DNA from: Planctomycetaceae bacterium
GTDB lineage: Bacteria > Planctomycetota > Planctomycetia > Pirellulales > Pirellulaceae
Direction of reading: 5' to 3'
NCBI GenBank assembly: GCA_024638965.1
Contig: JAHEJI010000006.1
Coordinates: 1 to 62,524, forward strand
DNA length: 62,524 bases
Shown piece by piece: positions 18,521-27,147 of this stretch. The notes beneath the pieces were generated by a model. The model made no database searches and was not told the DNA's origin. It saw only the letters and a program-made list of their open reading frames with translations. The position numbers and the translations under genes are program-made. Position 1 is the stretch's first letter, and each line of letters opens with the position of its first letter.

Positions 18521-19231
18521 ATGAAAAAGGCATTGATTGTCAAATTCGCCGTGGCAGTCGTTGTCGTAATGAGTGCATCGAGCTGGGCACAAGAAGAAGC
18601 TCAGCCTTCACTTAACGACACCGCAGTAACTGAAAGTACTCTCGTTCAAGGAGAGGTTCCTCCGGAGCCGGCCATGATGGACGTATCCATTGGAGCTCCT
18701 TGCGGCTGTAACCAACCCATGATGGCTCAGTCCACCACTTGTCAACCCGCAGCTGCTACATGTTGCAACTGTCCAGCACCTCGCAAAACCTTTGCACGCT
18801 TAGGAAACCGTCGTGCTCGCACGAATACTTGTTGTCCAGCTCCTGAATGTTCAACATGTGCCAACGTAACTCCAGACTGCACAACCTGTGCCGCTGCTGC
18901 TCCTGATTGCTCAACCTGTGGCGTTGCTACTTCTGGTTGTTCGACTTGTGGAATTGCGACGACTGGTTGTTCGACTTGTGGAGTTGCGACGACTGGTTGT
19001 TCGACTTGTGGAGACACCGGAATGGTCGCAACCGTTGGATACAACGAGATCGTCCCTGCACCAACACCCGCCAATCCAGTGTCGATCGTATCGACAGCTC
19101 CTGCTCCCACTTATGTGCAACCTTCCGCTGGTTCAAACTGCTGTGGTGATCAAGGCGTTTCTTACACGGCTTCGACATGCTGTCAACCAACTCGGACAAG
19201 ATTTTTTGGCCGCGTTTTTCGTCGCCGTTAA
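18521..19231 (+). CDS. Small secreted Cys-rich repeat protein (236 aa)
   Basis: A Sec signal peptide (MKKALIVKFAVAVVVVMSAS, cut near SSWAQ) is followed by an acidic segment. Then comes a Cys-rich section (APCGCNQPMM, CCNCPAP) and a tandem array of ten-residue units: DCTTCAAAAP, DCSTCGVATS, GCSTCGIATT, GCSTCGVATT, GCSTCGDTGM. The C-terminus returns to CCGDQG and TCCQPTRTRFFG, then a basic end. With more than 25 cysteines in an exported protein, extensive disulfides or metal binding are likely. Planctomycete envelopes are classically described as rich in Cys and Pro, so a structural wall role is plausible but inferred. A strong terminator follows. A second Cys-rich secreted gene lies 300 bases downstream. 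Confidence 0.85.
   Translation: MKKALIVKFAVAVVVVMSASSWAQEEAQPSLNDTAVTESTLVQGEVPPEPAMMDVSIGAPCGCNQPMMAQSTTCQPAAATCCNCPAPRKTFARLGNRRARTNTCCPAPECSTCANVTPDCTTCAAAAPDCSTCGVATSGCSTCGIATTGCSTCGVATTGCSTCGDTGMVATVGYNEIVPAPTPANPVSIVSTAPAPTYVQPSAGSNCCGDQGVSYTASTCCQPTRTRFFGRVFRRR
18875..19018 (+). repeat. 30-bp coding tandem repeats (CSTCG units)
   Basis: Units begin at 18875, 18905, 18935, 18965 and 18995. The 18935 and 18965 units differ at one base, so the later copies look recently duplicated. Each encodes one ten-residue Cys-x-x-Cys unit. Confidence 0.9.
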
Positions 19232-19268
19232 TGTTCATAGCCCAGATAATATCTGTGATTTGACATTC

Positions 19269-19297
19269 AAGCCGGTTCCTTTGGAGCCGGCTTTTTT
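19269..19297 (+). terminator. Strong intrinsic terminator
   Basis: The stem GCCGGTTCC / GGAGCCGGC (one G-T pair) has a 3-base loop, extends by two A-T pairs at its base and is followed by six T. It closes the first Cys-rich gene as a single transcription unit. Confidence 0.9.
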
Positions 19298-19531
19298 CGT
19301 CAATATTCGATAACATCGCGAAATTCCGAACAGATCGTCGAATTTGATCTGGCTATCTTGACCTCACAATTTTGTGGCTGTCTAATTTGGATTAATTCGG
19401 TAGTTTCGCTAAAGGTCTACTAACAAATATTCTTATCGTTTGCCATTTCCAGCGATTGAATTTTGTCGTAGTCCGAAAATTGAACTCGACGGTTTAAAAC
19501 AACTACGCATTCGACCCCTCAGGAGATAAAA

Positions 19532-20191
19532 ATGCACAAACTAATTTCAATTACGGCCGCTGTTGCGATGGTATTGTTTGCTTCGCAAGCAATGGCACAA
19601 TGCTCAGGTTGTGGTAGTGGACAAGTTTATGGCACACCATCATATAGCCAGCCAGCCTATGGTCAGCAAGTCTACAGCCAGCCTGTTTACAACCAGAGTT
19701 TCGCAAGCGCTCCAGTCTATTCACAGCCAGTGTATAGCCAGCCTGTCTCGAGTGGTTGCTCATCGTGCGGAACCGTTGTTGGTTATGCCACCCCAACATC
19801 TTACTCGGCCCCGGTTTCTTACGCTCAAAATTACAACTGCTGCGCTCAAACCACCAACTGCTGCGCTCAAACCACCAACTGCTGCGCTCAAACCTCCAAC
19901 TGTTATGCACGAACCAACAACTGTTATGTACGAACCAACAACTGTTGTGCACGAACCAACAATTGTTGTGCTCAAACCAATTGCGGCCAACAGACGACTT
20001 GCTGCTCACAACCGATGAATTATTCAAATGGATGTGGTACGTGTAATGGTGCGGCCATGAGTCCGACCATCATGCTTGATCCTGTCCCAAGTACTCCAGT
20101 TGAAGGAAACCTTGTCGAGCCACAATCTTCTGGGGAAACCGTCGTTCCAAAAGAAGCTCAAGCTCCTCCGGAACCAGAAGAAGATAAATAA
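19532..20191 (+). CDS. Secreted Tyr/Gln- and Cys-rich repeat protein (219 aa)
   Basis: A textbook AGGAG site precedes the ATG. The signal peptide (ISITAAVAMVLFASQAMAQ) leads to CSGCGSG, then a Tyr/Ser/Gln/Pro segment of degenerate YSQPVY units, then a CSSCG pair. Seven tandem seven-residue Cys units follow (NCCAQTT, NCCAQTS, NCYARTN, NCYVRTN, NCCARTN, NCCAQTN), then CGQQTTCC. The C-terminal 50 residues are Pro/Glu-rich and free of Cys. This resembles low-complexity structural surface proteins that could cross-link by disulfides. It shares its style, not its sequence, with the preceding Cys-rich gene and likewise has its own terminator. Function is inference. Confidence 0.85.
   Translation: MHKLISITAAVAMVLFASQAMAQCSGCGSGQVYGTPSYSQPAYGQQVYSQPVYNQSFASAPVYSQPVYSQPVSSGCSSCGTVVGYATPTSYSAPVSYAQNYNCCAQTTNCCAQTTNCCAQTSNCYARTNNCYVRTNNCCARTNNCCAQTNCGQQTTCCSQPMNYSNGCGTCNGAAMSPTIMLDPVPSTPVEGNLVEPQSSGETVVPKEAQAPPEPEEDK
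19835..19981 (+). repeat. 21-bp coding tandem repeats (NCCAQTT units)
   Basis: Seven units start at 19835 and every 21 bases after it. The first two are identical and the third differs by one base; later units drift in two sub-types (CCAQT and CYARTN). Each encodes one heptapeptide. Confidence 0.9.
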
Positions 20192-20216
20192 TCGTCCAGC
20201 CTTGATTTGTATGGTG

Positions 20217-20251
20217 AGACCAGTTTTCATTTTGAAACTGGTCTTTTTTTT
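20217..20251 (+). terminator. Strong intrinsic terminator
   Basis: AGACCAGTTT (20217-20226) pairs perfectly with AAACTGGTCT (20235-20244), with an 8-base loop followed by a long T run. It follows the second Cys-rich gene by 25 bases. Confidence 0.9.
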
Positions 20252-20454
20252 GTAGTCACGAGTTAGGGCCCAACCTTTTGTCGTGATTGAGACAATCGTT
20301 TCGAGCGTTTGAAATCGTGGTAGCGGAAATAGAATTACACATTACTGTCCGACGAAACTTCGGAATCCAGCCTTGGAAAAATTCAAACTCCCTATTTTCG
20401 GGAGCGCAAATGATCAATAATATCTGTGGATCACATTCTGATTGAGTTGGTATT

Positions 20455-21462
20455 ATGGCGAGATTGCGAATTGGATATGGCGGACCCAAGAACTACCAAC
20501 ACGGTTACCGTCGTCCAACCGGAAATTTGAGCGAGTTCGAAAGACTAATTCACTTGATGGTCAGTTTGCAAATCCTGTTTGGTTCCCGCAAGGGCGGGTT
20601 ACTGATCCCTGTCTTGTTGGTGGCGATTGGACTCGGCGGATGGTGGGCCTACAAGCATTTCAGCGGCCCTGACCGATTATTGCAAACTGCGGATCGAAAA
20701 TGGGATTCTGGAGATACCCAGTTGCGAATCCAGGCGATTCGAGATTACAAAATCCTACTTATCAAAAAAGATCCGATAGAACCCGGTTTGCATTTGCTGA
20801 AAGACGGGCGCGAACGACTTTATCGACGCATCGTCATTCATCACGTTTTGTTCGACATCAGTGCCGCGGACGCGAATGACTGGATCCGGGATGCCTGGGA
20901 CGAGGGATTTCGAGACCTTGGGTTTCAGAACGAAAAAGTCAAAAAGCGCTGGGAGGAAGTCACGGCAGGCTTGAAGCGCAAACTGCCGGATTCCAGTCGG
21001 GACCAGTCTAAAGACCCCGATCGTCTACTTCAGCAAGCCGATCGAAAATGGGATTCAGGAGATACTAAAAAGCGAATCGAAGCCATTCGCGATTACAAAC
21101 TTCTGCTGACCGAAAATGATCCGATCGATCCTGATTCGAAATTTCTGAACGAAAGTCGCAAACGACTGTATCGACTAATCGTCAGCTACCATGTTTTATT
21201 CGACATCGATGAAACCGAATCGAATGAGTGGATGCGAAAGGCCTGGGAAGAAGGAATTCGCGACCTTGGTTTTCAGGACGAACGTGTCAATAAGATTTGG
21301 AAAGAAGTTACAGCCGGGCTAAAAGACAGCGGCTCTGACTCAACCCATGGATTGGACGATGCGAGTTTTTCGCCCAACCGAAGTCGACCTTTCGTTGTCG
21401 CACCGAATTTTCGTTGTCCGCGTAAAAGGGCTAATTGTCGCCTAGGGCTAATTGTCGCCTGA
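20455..21462 (+). CDS. Membrane protein with a duplicated soluble domain
   Basis: Unrecognised 335-aa protein. A basic N-terminus precedes one membrane segment (about residues 49-66, LLIPVLLVAIGLGGWW). Two tandem domains of about 100 residues follow (71-172 and 188-289), sharing DRLLQ.ADRKWDSGDT, RI.AIRDYK.LL, DPI.P, RLYR.IV..HVLFDI, W.R.AW.EG.RDLGFQ and W.EVTAGLK. Both look helical. The C-terminal tail (CPRKRANCRLG) reads through a 17-bp tandem duplication and overlaps the stop of the convergent gene. One membrane anchor with paired domains suggests a periplasmic or cytosolic scaffold, but nothing fixes a function. Confidence 0.75.
   Translation: MARLRIGYGGPKNYQHGYRRPTGNLSEFERLIHLMVSLQILFGSRKGGLLIPVLLVAIGLGGWWAYKHFSGPDRLLQTADRKWDSGDTQLRIQAIRDYKILLIKKDPIEPGLHLLKDGRERLYRRIVIHHVLFDISAADANDWIRDAWDEGFRDLGFQNEKVKKRWEEVTAGLKRKLPDSSRDQSKDPDRLLQQADRKWDSGDTKKRIEAIRDYKLLLTENDPIDPDSKFLNESRKRLYRLIVSYHVLFDIDETESNEWMRKAWEEGIRDLGFQDERVNKIWKEVTAGLKDSGSDSTHGLDDASFSPNRSRPFVVAPNFRCPRKRANCRLGLIVA
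21427..21460. repeat. 17-bp perfect tandem duplication across convergent stop codons
   Basis: The sequence AGGGCTAATTGTCGCCT occurs twice head-to-tail (21427-21443 and 21444-21460). The second copy holds the minus-strand stop at 21448-21450 and leads into the plus-strand stop at 21460-21462. The duplication therefore sets the overlap of the two genes. Confidence 0.9.
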
Positions 21463-22056
21463 GTCAGCTGCTTCTTTTTCCAGTTCTTCGTCCAGAATCT
21501 GGCCTAATTCTTCTTCAGCCAGGACATCATTTTTGTCGAGGCCTAACCGTTCGTTGAGATCCTTAACGATTTTACGCATTTCAAGATACTCTTCTTCTGT
21601 AAGAGCCACCTCTTGATTAATCCGTTTGCGTTCGAGTTCATCCAGCATGACTTCAATGCTGCTGATGGCTTCATCGTAGTTTTTAGTGTCCTCTTGAAGC
21701 TTTTCAATTTCGACCTTCCAACCTTTGAGATTTCGAAGCGCGTACGTCACGTCCGTATCGTCAGTCACGTCGGCCGATGAGCGAATCCCTTTGTCTTTGA
21801 GATATTTCAACGTCTCGGTTTTTCGCAGTTCCAGACGTTTGATCCCTCGGTCGACTTTCTCGCGTTGAATCCGCAATTCGGTAATCTTGTCCCGAAAATC
21901 TCGTTCCGTCGTCAAGATCTTGTTTTCGTCGCCAAGTTTCTGGCCAATTACCTCACCGCGCGGCTGCAGCAGATTGTTAACAAACGCGTACAAAGCAATC
22001 AGGCCGAGTGCGGCGATGAGAACCCCAACAACAATTGACTTGATCGGTCGAGCCAT
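21448..22056 (-). CDS. Membrane-anchored coiled-coil protein (202 aa)
   Basis: The N-terminus MARPIKSIVVGVLIAALGLI is one membrane segment, followed by a polar, heptad-rich body (IQREKVDRGIKRLELRKTET, DELERKRINQEVALTEEEYL) and an acidic C-terminus (AEEELGQILDEELEKEAADS). No family is recognised. It has the same layout as the gene immediately upstream on the same strand: membrane anchor, long coiled coil and acidic end. That gene has a strong terminator between the two, so this gene may depend on readthrough or its own promoter. A structural or stress-related membrane role is possible but unproven. Confidence 0.8.
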   Translation of the reverse strand: MARPIKSIVVGVLIAALGLIALYAFVNNLLQPRGEVIGQKLGDENKILTTERDFRDKITELRIQREKVDRGIKRLELRKTETLKYLKDKGIRSSADVTDDTDVTYALRNLKGWKVEIEKLQEDTKNYDEAISSIEVMLDELERKRINQEVALTEEEYLEMRKIVKDLNERLGLDKNDVLAEEELGQILDEELEKEAADSGDN

Positions 22057-22088
22057 CGTAAAACCAGATAAAAGGACTTAGAAACAGT

Positions 22089-22129
22089 AAAAAAATCCGG
22101 TCAATCGGTGCATCACACCAACTGACCGG
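22089..22129 (-). terminator. Strong intrinsic terminator between the coiled-coil genes
   Basis: On the minus strand, CCGGTCAGTTGGTG pairs over 14 positions (with G-T wobbles) with CACCGATTGACCGG around a 5-base loop, followed by a seven-T run. It ends the upstream coiled-coil gene 23 bases after its stop. Confidence 0.9.
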
Positions 22130-22151
22130 CAAATATCAAACAGTCAAGCGT

Positions 22152-22982
22152 TTATTCGCCATTTCCGTTGGAGTCGCCAAGGAGAGCGTCGATGTCGTCC
22201 ATGAGGCCGCCCAAATCAGTTGGTTCAGCCAAGAGTTCGTCGACGGCATCGGTTTCCGCCTGCATCGCGTTGATTTTTTCTTCTTCAACGCGCAATGCGG
22301 ATTCGACGTCGACGAACATATCCTCGATTTCCTTGTTCAAAGCGTTGATGTCGTCGCTGATAGACGCATCGTCACCGGACAGAACCGATGCTTGGCGAAC
22401 GGCATCCACGGCAATCTTCTTGTTATCAATCTCGGCAATTTTGTTGTCTAGATTGATCATCAGGTCGGTGGCCGCTTTTTCCTGAGTTTTCAGGACGGTG
22501 ACCGATCGCGATAATGCGTCAATACTGACCTGCAAATTCTTGACGTTCGCTTCGTCGAGCTTGTACTGTTGGGTCAGTTTGACAACCGAAGCGGCAATGT
22601 CTTCGGTGGTAAATTCTTTGTCGTTGCGCGTGACCGTGCCGGACTCGGAGGCTTTCGCTTCTTCAATGATTCCCTTCAGCTTTTGCAGGTCCTGTTTTGT
22701 CTTTTCCAACTTGGCTTCAGACGCAGCTTTTTTCTTTTCGAACAGCTCAAGTCGAACTTCAGCGCCCACGCGTTTATCGCGACTGTTCGCGAGCTTTTTG
22801 ACAATCTTCTCACGATTTTGTTTGATCTTGGTGCGCTTGACTTCAAGGTCTCCAAGAACTTTATCCAATTGCGCAATTACTTTGTTCGCTGCCACCTCAG
22901 CTCTCGGGCCGCAGCCGTAAAAAAATGCAACTCCAACGCCAAGCGCTAGAACCAGCGCTCCCAAGACTATCGTTTTCACCAT
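22152..22982 (-). CDS. Membrane-anchored or lipoprotein coiled-coil protein (276 aa)
   Basis: GGGAG lies at good spacing before the ATG. The N-terminal hydrophobic segment (VLGALVLALGVGVAFFYGCG) may be a signal anchor or, with YGC, a weak lipobox. The body is a long Lys/Glu-rich coiled coil (DKVLGDLEVKRTKIKQNRE, LQKLKGIIEEAKAS, NKIAEIDNKKIAVD) with an acidic end (GGLMDDIDALLGDSN). Length and layout loosely recall PspA-like or long-coil membrane proteins, but no PspA motif is present. It forms a pair with the following gene of similar design. Unrecognised family. Confidence 0.8.
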   Translation of the reverse strand: MVKTIVLGALVLALGVGVAFFYGCGPRAEVAANKVIAQLDKVLGDLEVKRTKIKQNREKIVKKLANSRDKRVGAEVRLELFEKKKAASEAKLEKTKQDLQKLKGIIEEAKASESGTVTRNDKEFTTEDIAASVVKLTQQYKLDEANVKNLQVSIDALSRSVTVLKTQEKAATDLMINLDNKIAEIDNKKIAVDAVRQASVLSGDDASISDDINALNKEIEDMFVDVESALRVEEEKINAMQAETDAVDELLAEPTDLGGLMDDIDALLGDSNGNGE

Positions 22983-23174
22983 TTTTTTCTCCCAAATAGA
23001 ATTTTATATACCGTTCAATCATCCCACCAAGAGTCGCGGCTTGCCACAGATCGGTAATGCGGGATTAGAGTTAAGATCCATCAGCAATGGATGAGCAGGA
23101 ATTTTATGCAATCACCCGGTTTCGCCATCAATCTAACAGACAGCTCTAAATTAGAGCGTCAAAAGAGTCGTTTT

Positions 23175-24971
23175 TCAAAGGCTTTTCAGAAAAACAATTA
23201 GATCGGACATTTCTTGGTCCGTCAATTTTCGCGGCAACTGGTGTTCGTTTTGGGTGAACAATTCTTGCAGTTTTTTATATCGACCATCGTGAAAAAAACG
23301 GTCTTGCTGCCCGAGCCCAATTAGCGAAGGTGGATTGAACCGGAGTTCGCCATTTTCGTCGCGGACACCGACCTCGTACGTCTCCGGGGTCGTATAAGTG
23401 GGAGGCGTATGACAGCGAATACAATCCAGTGTGCGAAACAGCTCTTTTCCATTGGAATGTTTTTCAAGATCGATACGCTGGCGTGCGACGTTGACGGCCG
23501 GCGGAGGAGGCAAACGACGAATAAAGTCTGCGATCGCGCTGACTTGCATATCAGTCGCCGGTTCATCCGACTGCATCGTTGATTCGATCGATGTGCGAAC
23601 TTGTGACTCAAAGTCGACTTGCCCACCTGTCCAGGCCAGTGGCAAAGTATCGCCGTGACCCAACAGCGAAATGACTCGTTTGGGCGTATGAAACGATTGA
23701 TCGCTAAAATTGTCGTTGAGCATCCCGTTGGTGTGGCCTTCGACATGACAACTGTGGCAACTCATCCACCCGTCATGTGATAGCCGCGCATCGAAAAAAA
23801 GTCGCTCGCCTTTCCGGGCAAGGTCCGGTTCCGGCATTTGTCCCAATGGAATTGTCTTGATCAGTTCGAAGTCGTCGAGGTCCACAACGGAGATCGAGTC
23901 ATCAAATAGATTGGCAACAAAACAACGCTCACCATCAACGCTCATTACGGCGGCAATCGGTCGACGACCAACCGGTACAAACGCAAAAGCATCGTCATCC
24001 TGGCGCCCAATCGCCAATTCGTCGACGCCTCCGAGGGTTATTGCCACGGTACCGTTGCTGGCGATCGCTAATTGGCCAAGGTCCGCCTTGGCATCTTCAG
24101 GGCGACCAATCGGCTGAGTCGAAAATGCCCGCGTCAAATCGCCCAATTCGTCGGAAGCTGTCGCCGTCAAGAATCTGCTGACCGGCAACCAGCGAAGTTG
24201 GTTAGATACCATCAGCCCCCAATGCACGTCGTTGCGAGTCGACTGGGCAAGCGGATTTAACCGCTGATCTGAAAACGCGACCCACTGTCCGTCCGTCGAC
24301 AAAGAAAGACCACCAGTACGATGCCCTTGAACGCGAAAAGGAATCACGGTTTGGGTGGTTGATTGAACAATCGCAAATTGATCTCCGAAAGCATCGGCGA
24401 CCAACAGTCGATCGTTCGCAATCCACAAGCAGTCGCCCGGGCAAAAATCCAGATCGACCGTAACCGAGGTCTTGAATCTACCGCTGGACCAATCCTCGCT
24501 TTCAACCAGCTCGATCTGCCGTGACCACAAACCAGCAATCGCAAACCTTGTTTCGCTCGAATTTGCTCTGACAACCGACGGAAACTGTGGAGTTGGATTC
24601 GCCCAAATCAGGTTAACGTTCGCCTTGTCAGCTGCCGTGTCGACTTGAAAGCAAAATACCTTGTGTTGCTCAAGATCCGTTGCAACGAATAAATCCGCAT
24701 TATTCAAATATTCAATGCACGAAAGTCGTTTTCCCAGCTCGAATTCGCCAGTGGTGCTGAGCGCGTTCGCGTCAATCAAAGAAATCGAACCTGAGTCTCG
24801 ATTGGCGACGACCAGTGTCGAACCATCTTTGTCCAGCTGAATTGAGATGGGGCGCCGAAACTGCGTCGTATTGTTAATTCGTTCAAGAGCATCGTCCGCC
24901 CAAGCCGTGTTGAACGTGAATAGCACCCACCCGATACATAAATTTATTCGAATTGTGTCTCGAAGACGCAT
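23175..24971 (-). CDS. Exported beta-propeller fused to a di-haem cytochrome c module
   Basis: From the ATG at 24971 a signal peptide (IRINLCIGWVLFTFNTAWA) is followed by a YVTN-type propeller (about 30-375: GSTLVVANRDSGSISLIDA, ERCFVANLFDDSISVVDLDD). A C-terminal cytochrome peroxidase/MauG-like section carries two haem c sites, CHSCH (C405, C408, H409) and CIRCH (C517, C520, H521), plus GRYKKLQELF. About 598 aa. Proteins of this design are periplasmic electron-transfer enzymes; the substrate is unknown. The longer frame to 25103 only adds residues without signal character. No neighbouring cytochrome maturation or partner gene is seen. Confidence 0.85.
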   Translation of the reverse strand: MRLRDTIRINLCIGWVLFTFNTAWADDALERINNTTQFRRPISIQLDKDGSTLVVANRDSGSISLIDANALSTTGEFELGKRLSCIEYLNNADLFVATDLEQHKVFCFQVDTAADKANVNLIWANPTPQFPSVVRANSSETRFAIAGLWSRQIELVESEDWSSGRFKTSVTVDLDFCPGDCLWIANDRLLVADAFGDQFAIVQSTTQTVIPFRVQGHRTGGLSLSTDGQWVAFSDQRLNPLAQSTRNDVHWGLMVSNQLRWLPVSRFLTATASDELGDLTRAFSTQPIGRPEDAKADLGQLAIASNGTVAITLGGVDELAIGRQDDDAFAFVPVGRRPIAAVMSVDGERCFVANLFDDSISVVDLDDFELIKTIPLGQMPEPDLARKGERLFFDARLSHDGWMSCHSCHVEGHTNGMLNDNFSDQSFHTPKRVISLLGHGDTLPLAWTGGQVDFESQVRTSIESTMQSDEPATDMQVSAIADFIRRLPPPPAVNVARQRIDLEKHSNGKELFRTLDCIRCHTPPTYTTPETYEVGVRDENGELRFNPPSLIGLGQQDRFFHDGRYKKLQELFTQNEHQLPRKLTDQEMSDLIVFLKSL

Positions 24972-25239
24972 CGACGGCGACCAAAATAAGACCAAAGCGT
25001 GAAACTTCAGTTTGGCATAATTTTTGATTGGAGTCGAGGGAAAACAGTTGCGGACACGCGTTCGTTTCACCGGAAACAGAACCAAAGTTGGTGTCGGATC
25101 CAAGAGGAATAGTGTGACTCGTCAAGAATTTCAGATTTCAAAATTTCAAATTTGAGATAGGTGCAACTCGCCTTCCGCGTTCAGACAATTCAAAATACCG
25201 CGTTTTTCGACCTCAAAATTCCGAATTCCGACCTCGAAT

Positions 25240-26766
25240 TCAACCTCTTCTCATTCGCTGAACTGCTTTGGCGATGATGGGCGCGAGCTGTTTCTTCTCG
25301 TTCTCGTTGAATACCAAATTCGTTTGAAAGGCTGTAATTGCGACCAACGCGACGGGTACGATCGCCAACAGTGGAGGTAACAGCAACACGAGTGGCAATG
25401 AAACGCACACCCAAGTGCCAACATCGTTGCGGCAGCCCGCTCGATGATTAAGCCCTAAAACGAGGACCAGGTTCAATGCGTTGGCTATTGAAGTCGCAAC
25501 GACAGCTCCCCACAACTCGTAACGCGGAATCAAGGCCAGATTTAACAAAATATTGGCCATCAAGGCGATTGCAACAATGACAAATGCTTGCTTGCCTTTT
25601 TCGCGTACCCATAAGTAATCTTGGGCGATCAAAAAAATGCTGTACCAGGTACAATAGGTCAATGTCAGCGGCAGCACTGCGAATCCGCCCGCATAACGAC
25701 CTTGCAACACCCAATCGAAAAGCAGGGGTGCCGCAAAAATCATACATAAACCACCGGCCGTGAATGTCAGTGCGACCAACTTGATCGCCCAAGTCAATTG
25801 GGTTCGGACCTTGGCTGTTTTGCCTTCTTCCCAGGCCGCGCTCATGTAAGGCATCAAGATTCCGGCTAACATCGTAGCCACACTGACCAATAACAGCGGA
25901 ACGACACGTCCGCTATGGTACTGGCCGACATAGCTTTGAGCGACGTCTGCGGTTTCTGGAGACCAGTGAATCAACATGTAGCGATCCGAAACTTCAAACA
26001 AGTTGTTGAACAGATTTGACCACCACAGCCAGATCGCAAACGGGGCAATCCGCCGCCACATGACCCTTCTTTCAAGCCTTTCAGCGCCATCGGTAAATTC
26101 TGCTCGATACTTCCACAAAAACCAGATTGCCGGGACCGATGAGACAGCACAGCCAATCGCGCAGCTGATCGTCGCAGCCGACGTACCGTCCTCCCAGACG
26201 ACTAACATCGAACAACCAACGGCCGCAAACGTAATTCCAAAAATAAATCGCATGATGGTCACGACGCGCACCTGGCGAAGTGATTCCAACAGCGAAATCA
26301 GAAAATTCATGACTGAGACCAGGATCAGCGCCAGACCAAGGAATCTGATAGCGGTGATATGATCGGTTTCGCGAAAGGCCATCCACGAGTACGCGTTTGG
26401 AAACAATAGAATCGAAGCAGACAGAGTCAGTGTCATCGCTCCGCTAATCCAGGCAATCCGTTTTACAAAGGCTCCCATTTGGCCACGTTGCCGATAGTGT
26501 TCGACGAATCGGCCAAAACAACCAGGTAATCCGAGAACCGCAAACGGCGCCAACATCATCAAGAAACTCCACAACAGCGACCATTGACCGAGTTGCTGGT
26601 CGGTCATCAAGCGACAAAACAGGATTCCGCGAAAGAATCCGATGATTCGTCCAACGACCGTTAGAGCCAACGCGAATACGATCCCCATCGCCAGCGAATC
26701 CGATACGATTTCGACGGACGAGTTTGTTTGTTGAGAAGTGATGGATTTGGCAGGGGCGGTTGCCAT
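25240..26766 (-). CDS. Oligosaccharide flippase-like MOP transporter (Wzx-type)
   Basis: The 508-aa protein has about 12-14 hydrophobic segments (for example GIVFALALTVVGRIIGFFRG, LLLVSVATMLAGILMPYMSA, AFVIVAIALMANILLNLALI) typical of the polysaccharide transport/MATE-like MOP superfamily. The first helix region (RIIGFFRGILFCRLM) and loops with short basic runs fit Wzx flippases, which move lipid-linked sugar units across the inner membrane. It stands alone: neighbours are a cytochrome gene and an intergenic element. Partners may be the Wza-like gene near 4 kb and the glycosyltransferase near 57 kb, but this is inference. Lipid II flippase (MurJ-like) is a less likely alternative. Confidence 0.8.
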   Translation of the reverse strand: MATAPAKSITSQQTNSSVEIVSDSLAMGIVFALALTVVGRIIGFFRGILFCRLMTDQQLGQWSLLWSFLMMLAPFAVLGLPGCFGRFVEHYRQRGQMGAFVKRIAWISGAMTLTLSASILLFPNAYSWMAFRETDHITAIRFLGLALILVSVMNFLISLLESLRQVRVVTIMRFIFGITFAAVGCSMLVVWEDGTSAATISCAIGCAVSSVPAIWFLWKYRAEFTDGAERLERRVMWRRIAPFAIWLWWSNLFNNLFEVSDRYMLIHWSPETADVAQSYVGQYHSGRVVPLLLVSVATMLAGILMPYMSAAWEEGKTAKVRTQLTWAIKLVALTFTAGGLCMIFAAPLLFDWVLQGRYAGGFAVLPLTLTYCTWYSIFLIAQDYLWVREKGKQAFVIVAIALMANILLNLALIPRYELWGAVVATSIANALNLVLVLGLNHRAGCRNDVGTWVCVSLPLVLLLPPLLAIVPVALVAITAFQTNLVFNENEKKQLAPIIAKAVQRMRRG

Positions 26767-27069
26767 AGTAATGCGGATGGATTGGAGCCATTAAATAGAC
26801 GTTGATTCAATTTGTAGGTTGAACTACCCGACAAACCTGGCTTTCGGATCGGGGAATGATTTTGCACGATTAAATTGACAGTGGTACAAACGTTAGTTCC
26901 GGTTTTGACGACTGGAGCGGCAACGATCAGTTGCGAATCTCGGTTTTCAAATCTTCCAGATACTCAGAATTGTGATTGCAGTTTGAACCGCATTTGCGAC
27001 CGGAGCGTTGAAGTTGTAGAGATCAGAGAATAAGATTCTGGCTGGTGATTGCTTTCAACAGCTCAACCT

Positions 27070-27092
27070 GGCCAAAAAACGCTTTTTTGGCC
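27070..27092. terminator. Symmetric A/T-run hairpin
   Basis: GGCCAAAAAA pairs perfectly with TTTTTTGGCC around a 3-base loop. The T run is inside the stem, so it could act in either direction. It follows no gene closely, so its role is uncertain. Confidence 0.5.
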
Positions 27093-27147
27093 GAGCGTTG
27101 CATGCATAAGCGGTTGCATGACGAGAATAATGGTCGACAATAGTTGT

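Noticed and set aside
25123..25239. AT-rich tttcaaa repeats as an origin or regulatory site
   Set aside because: Short and irregular; no DnaA-box set or neighbouring replication gene.
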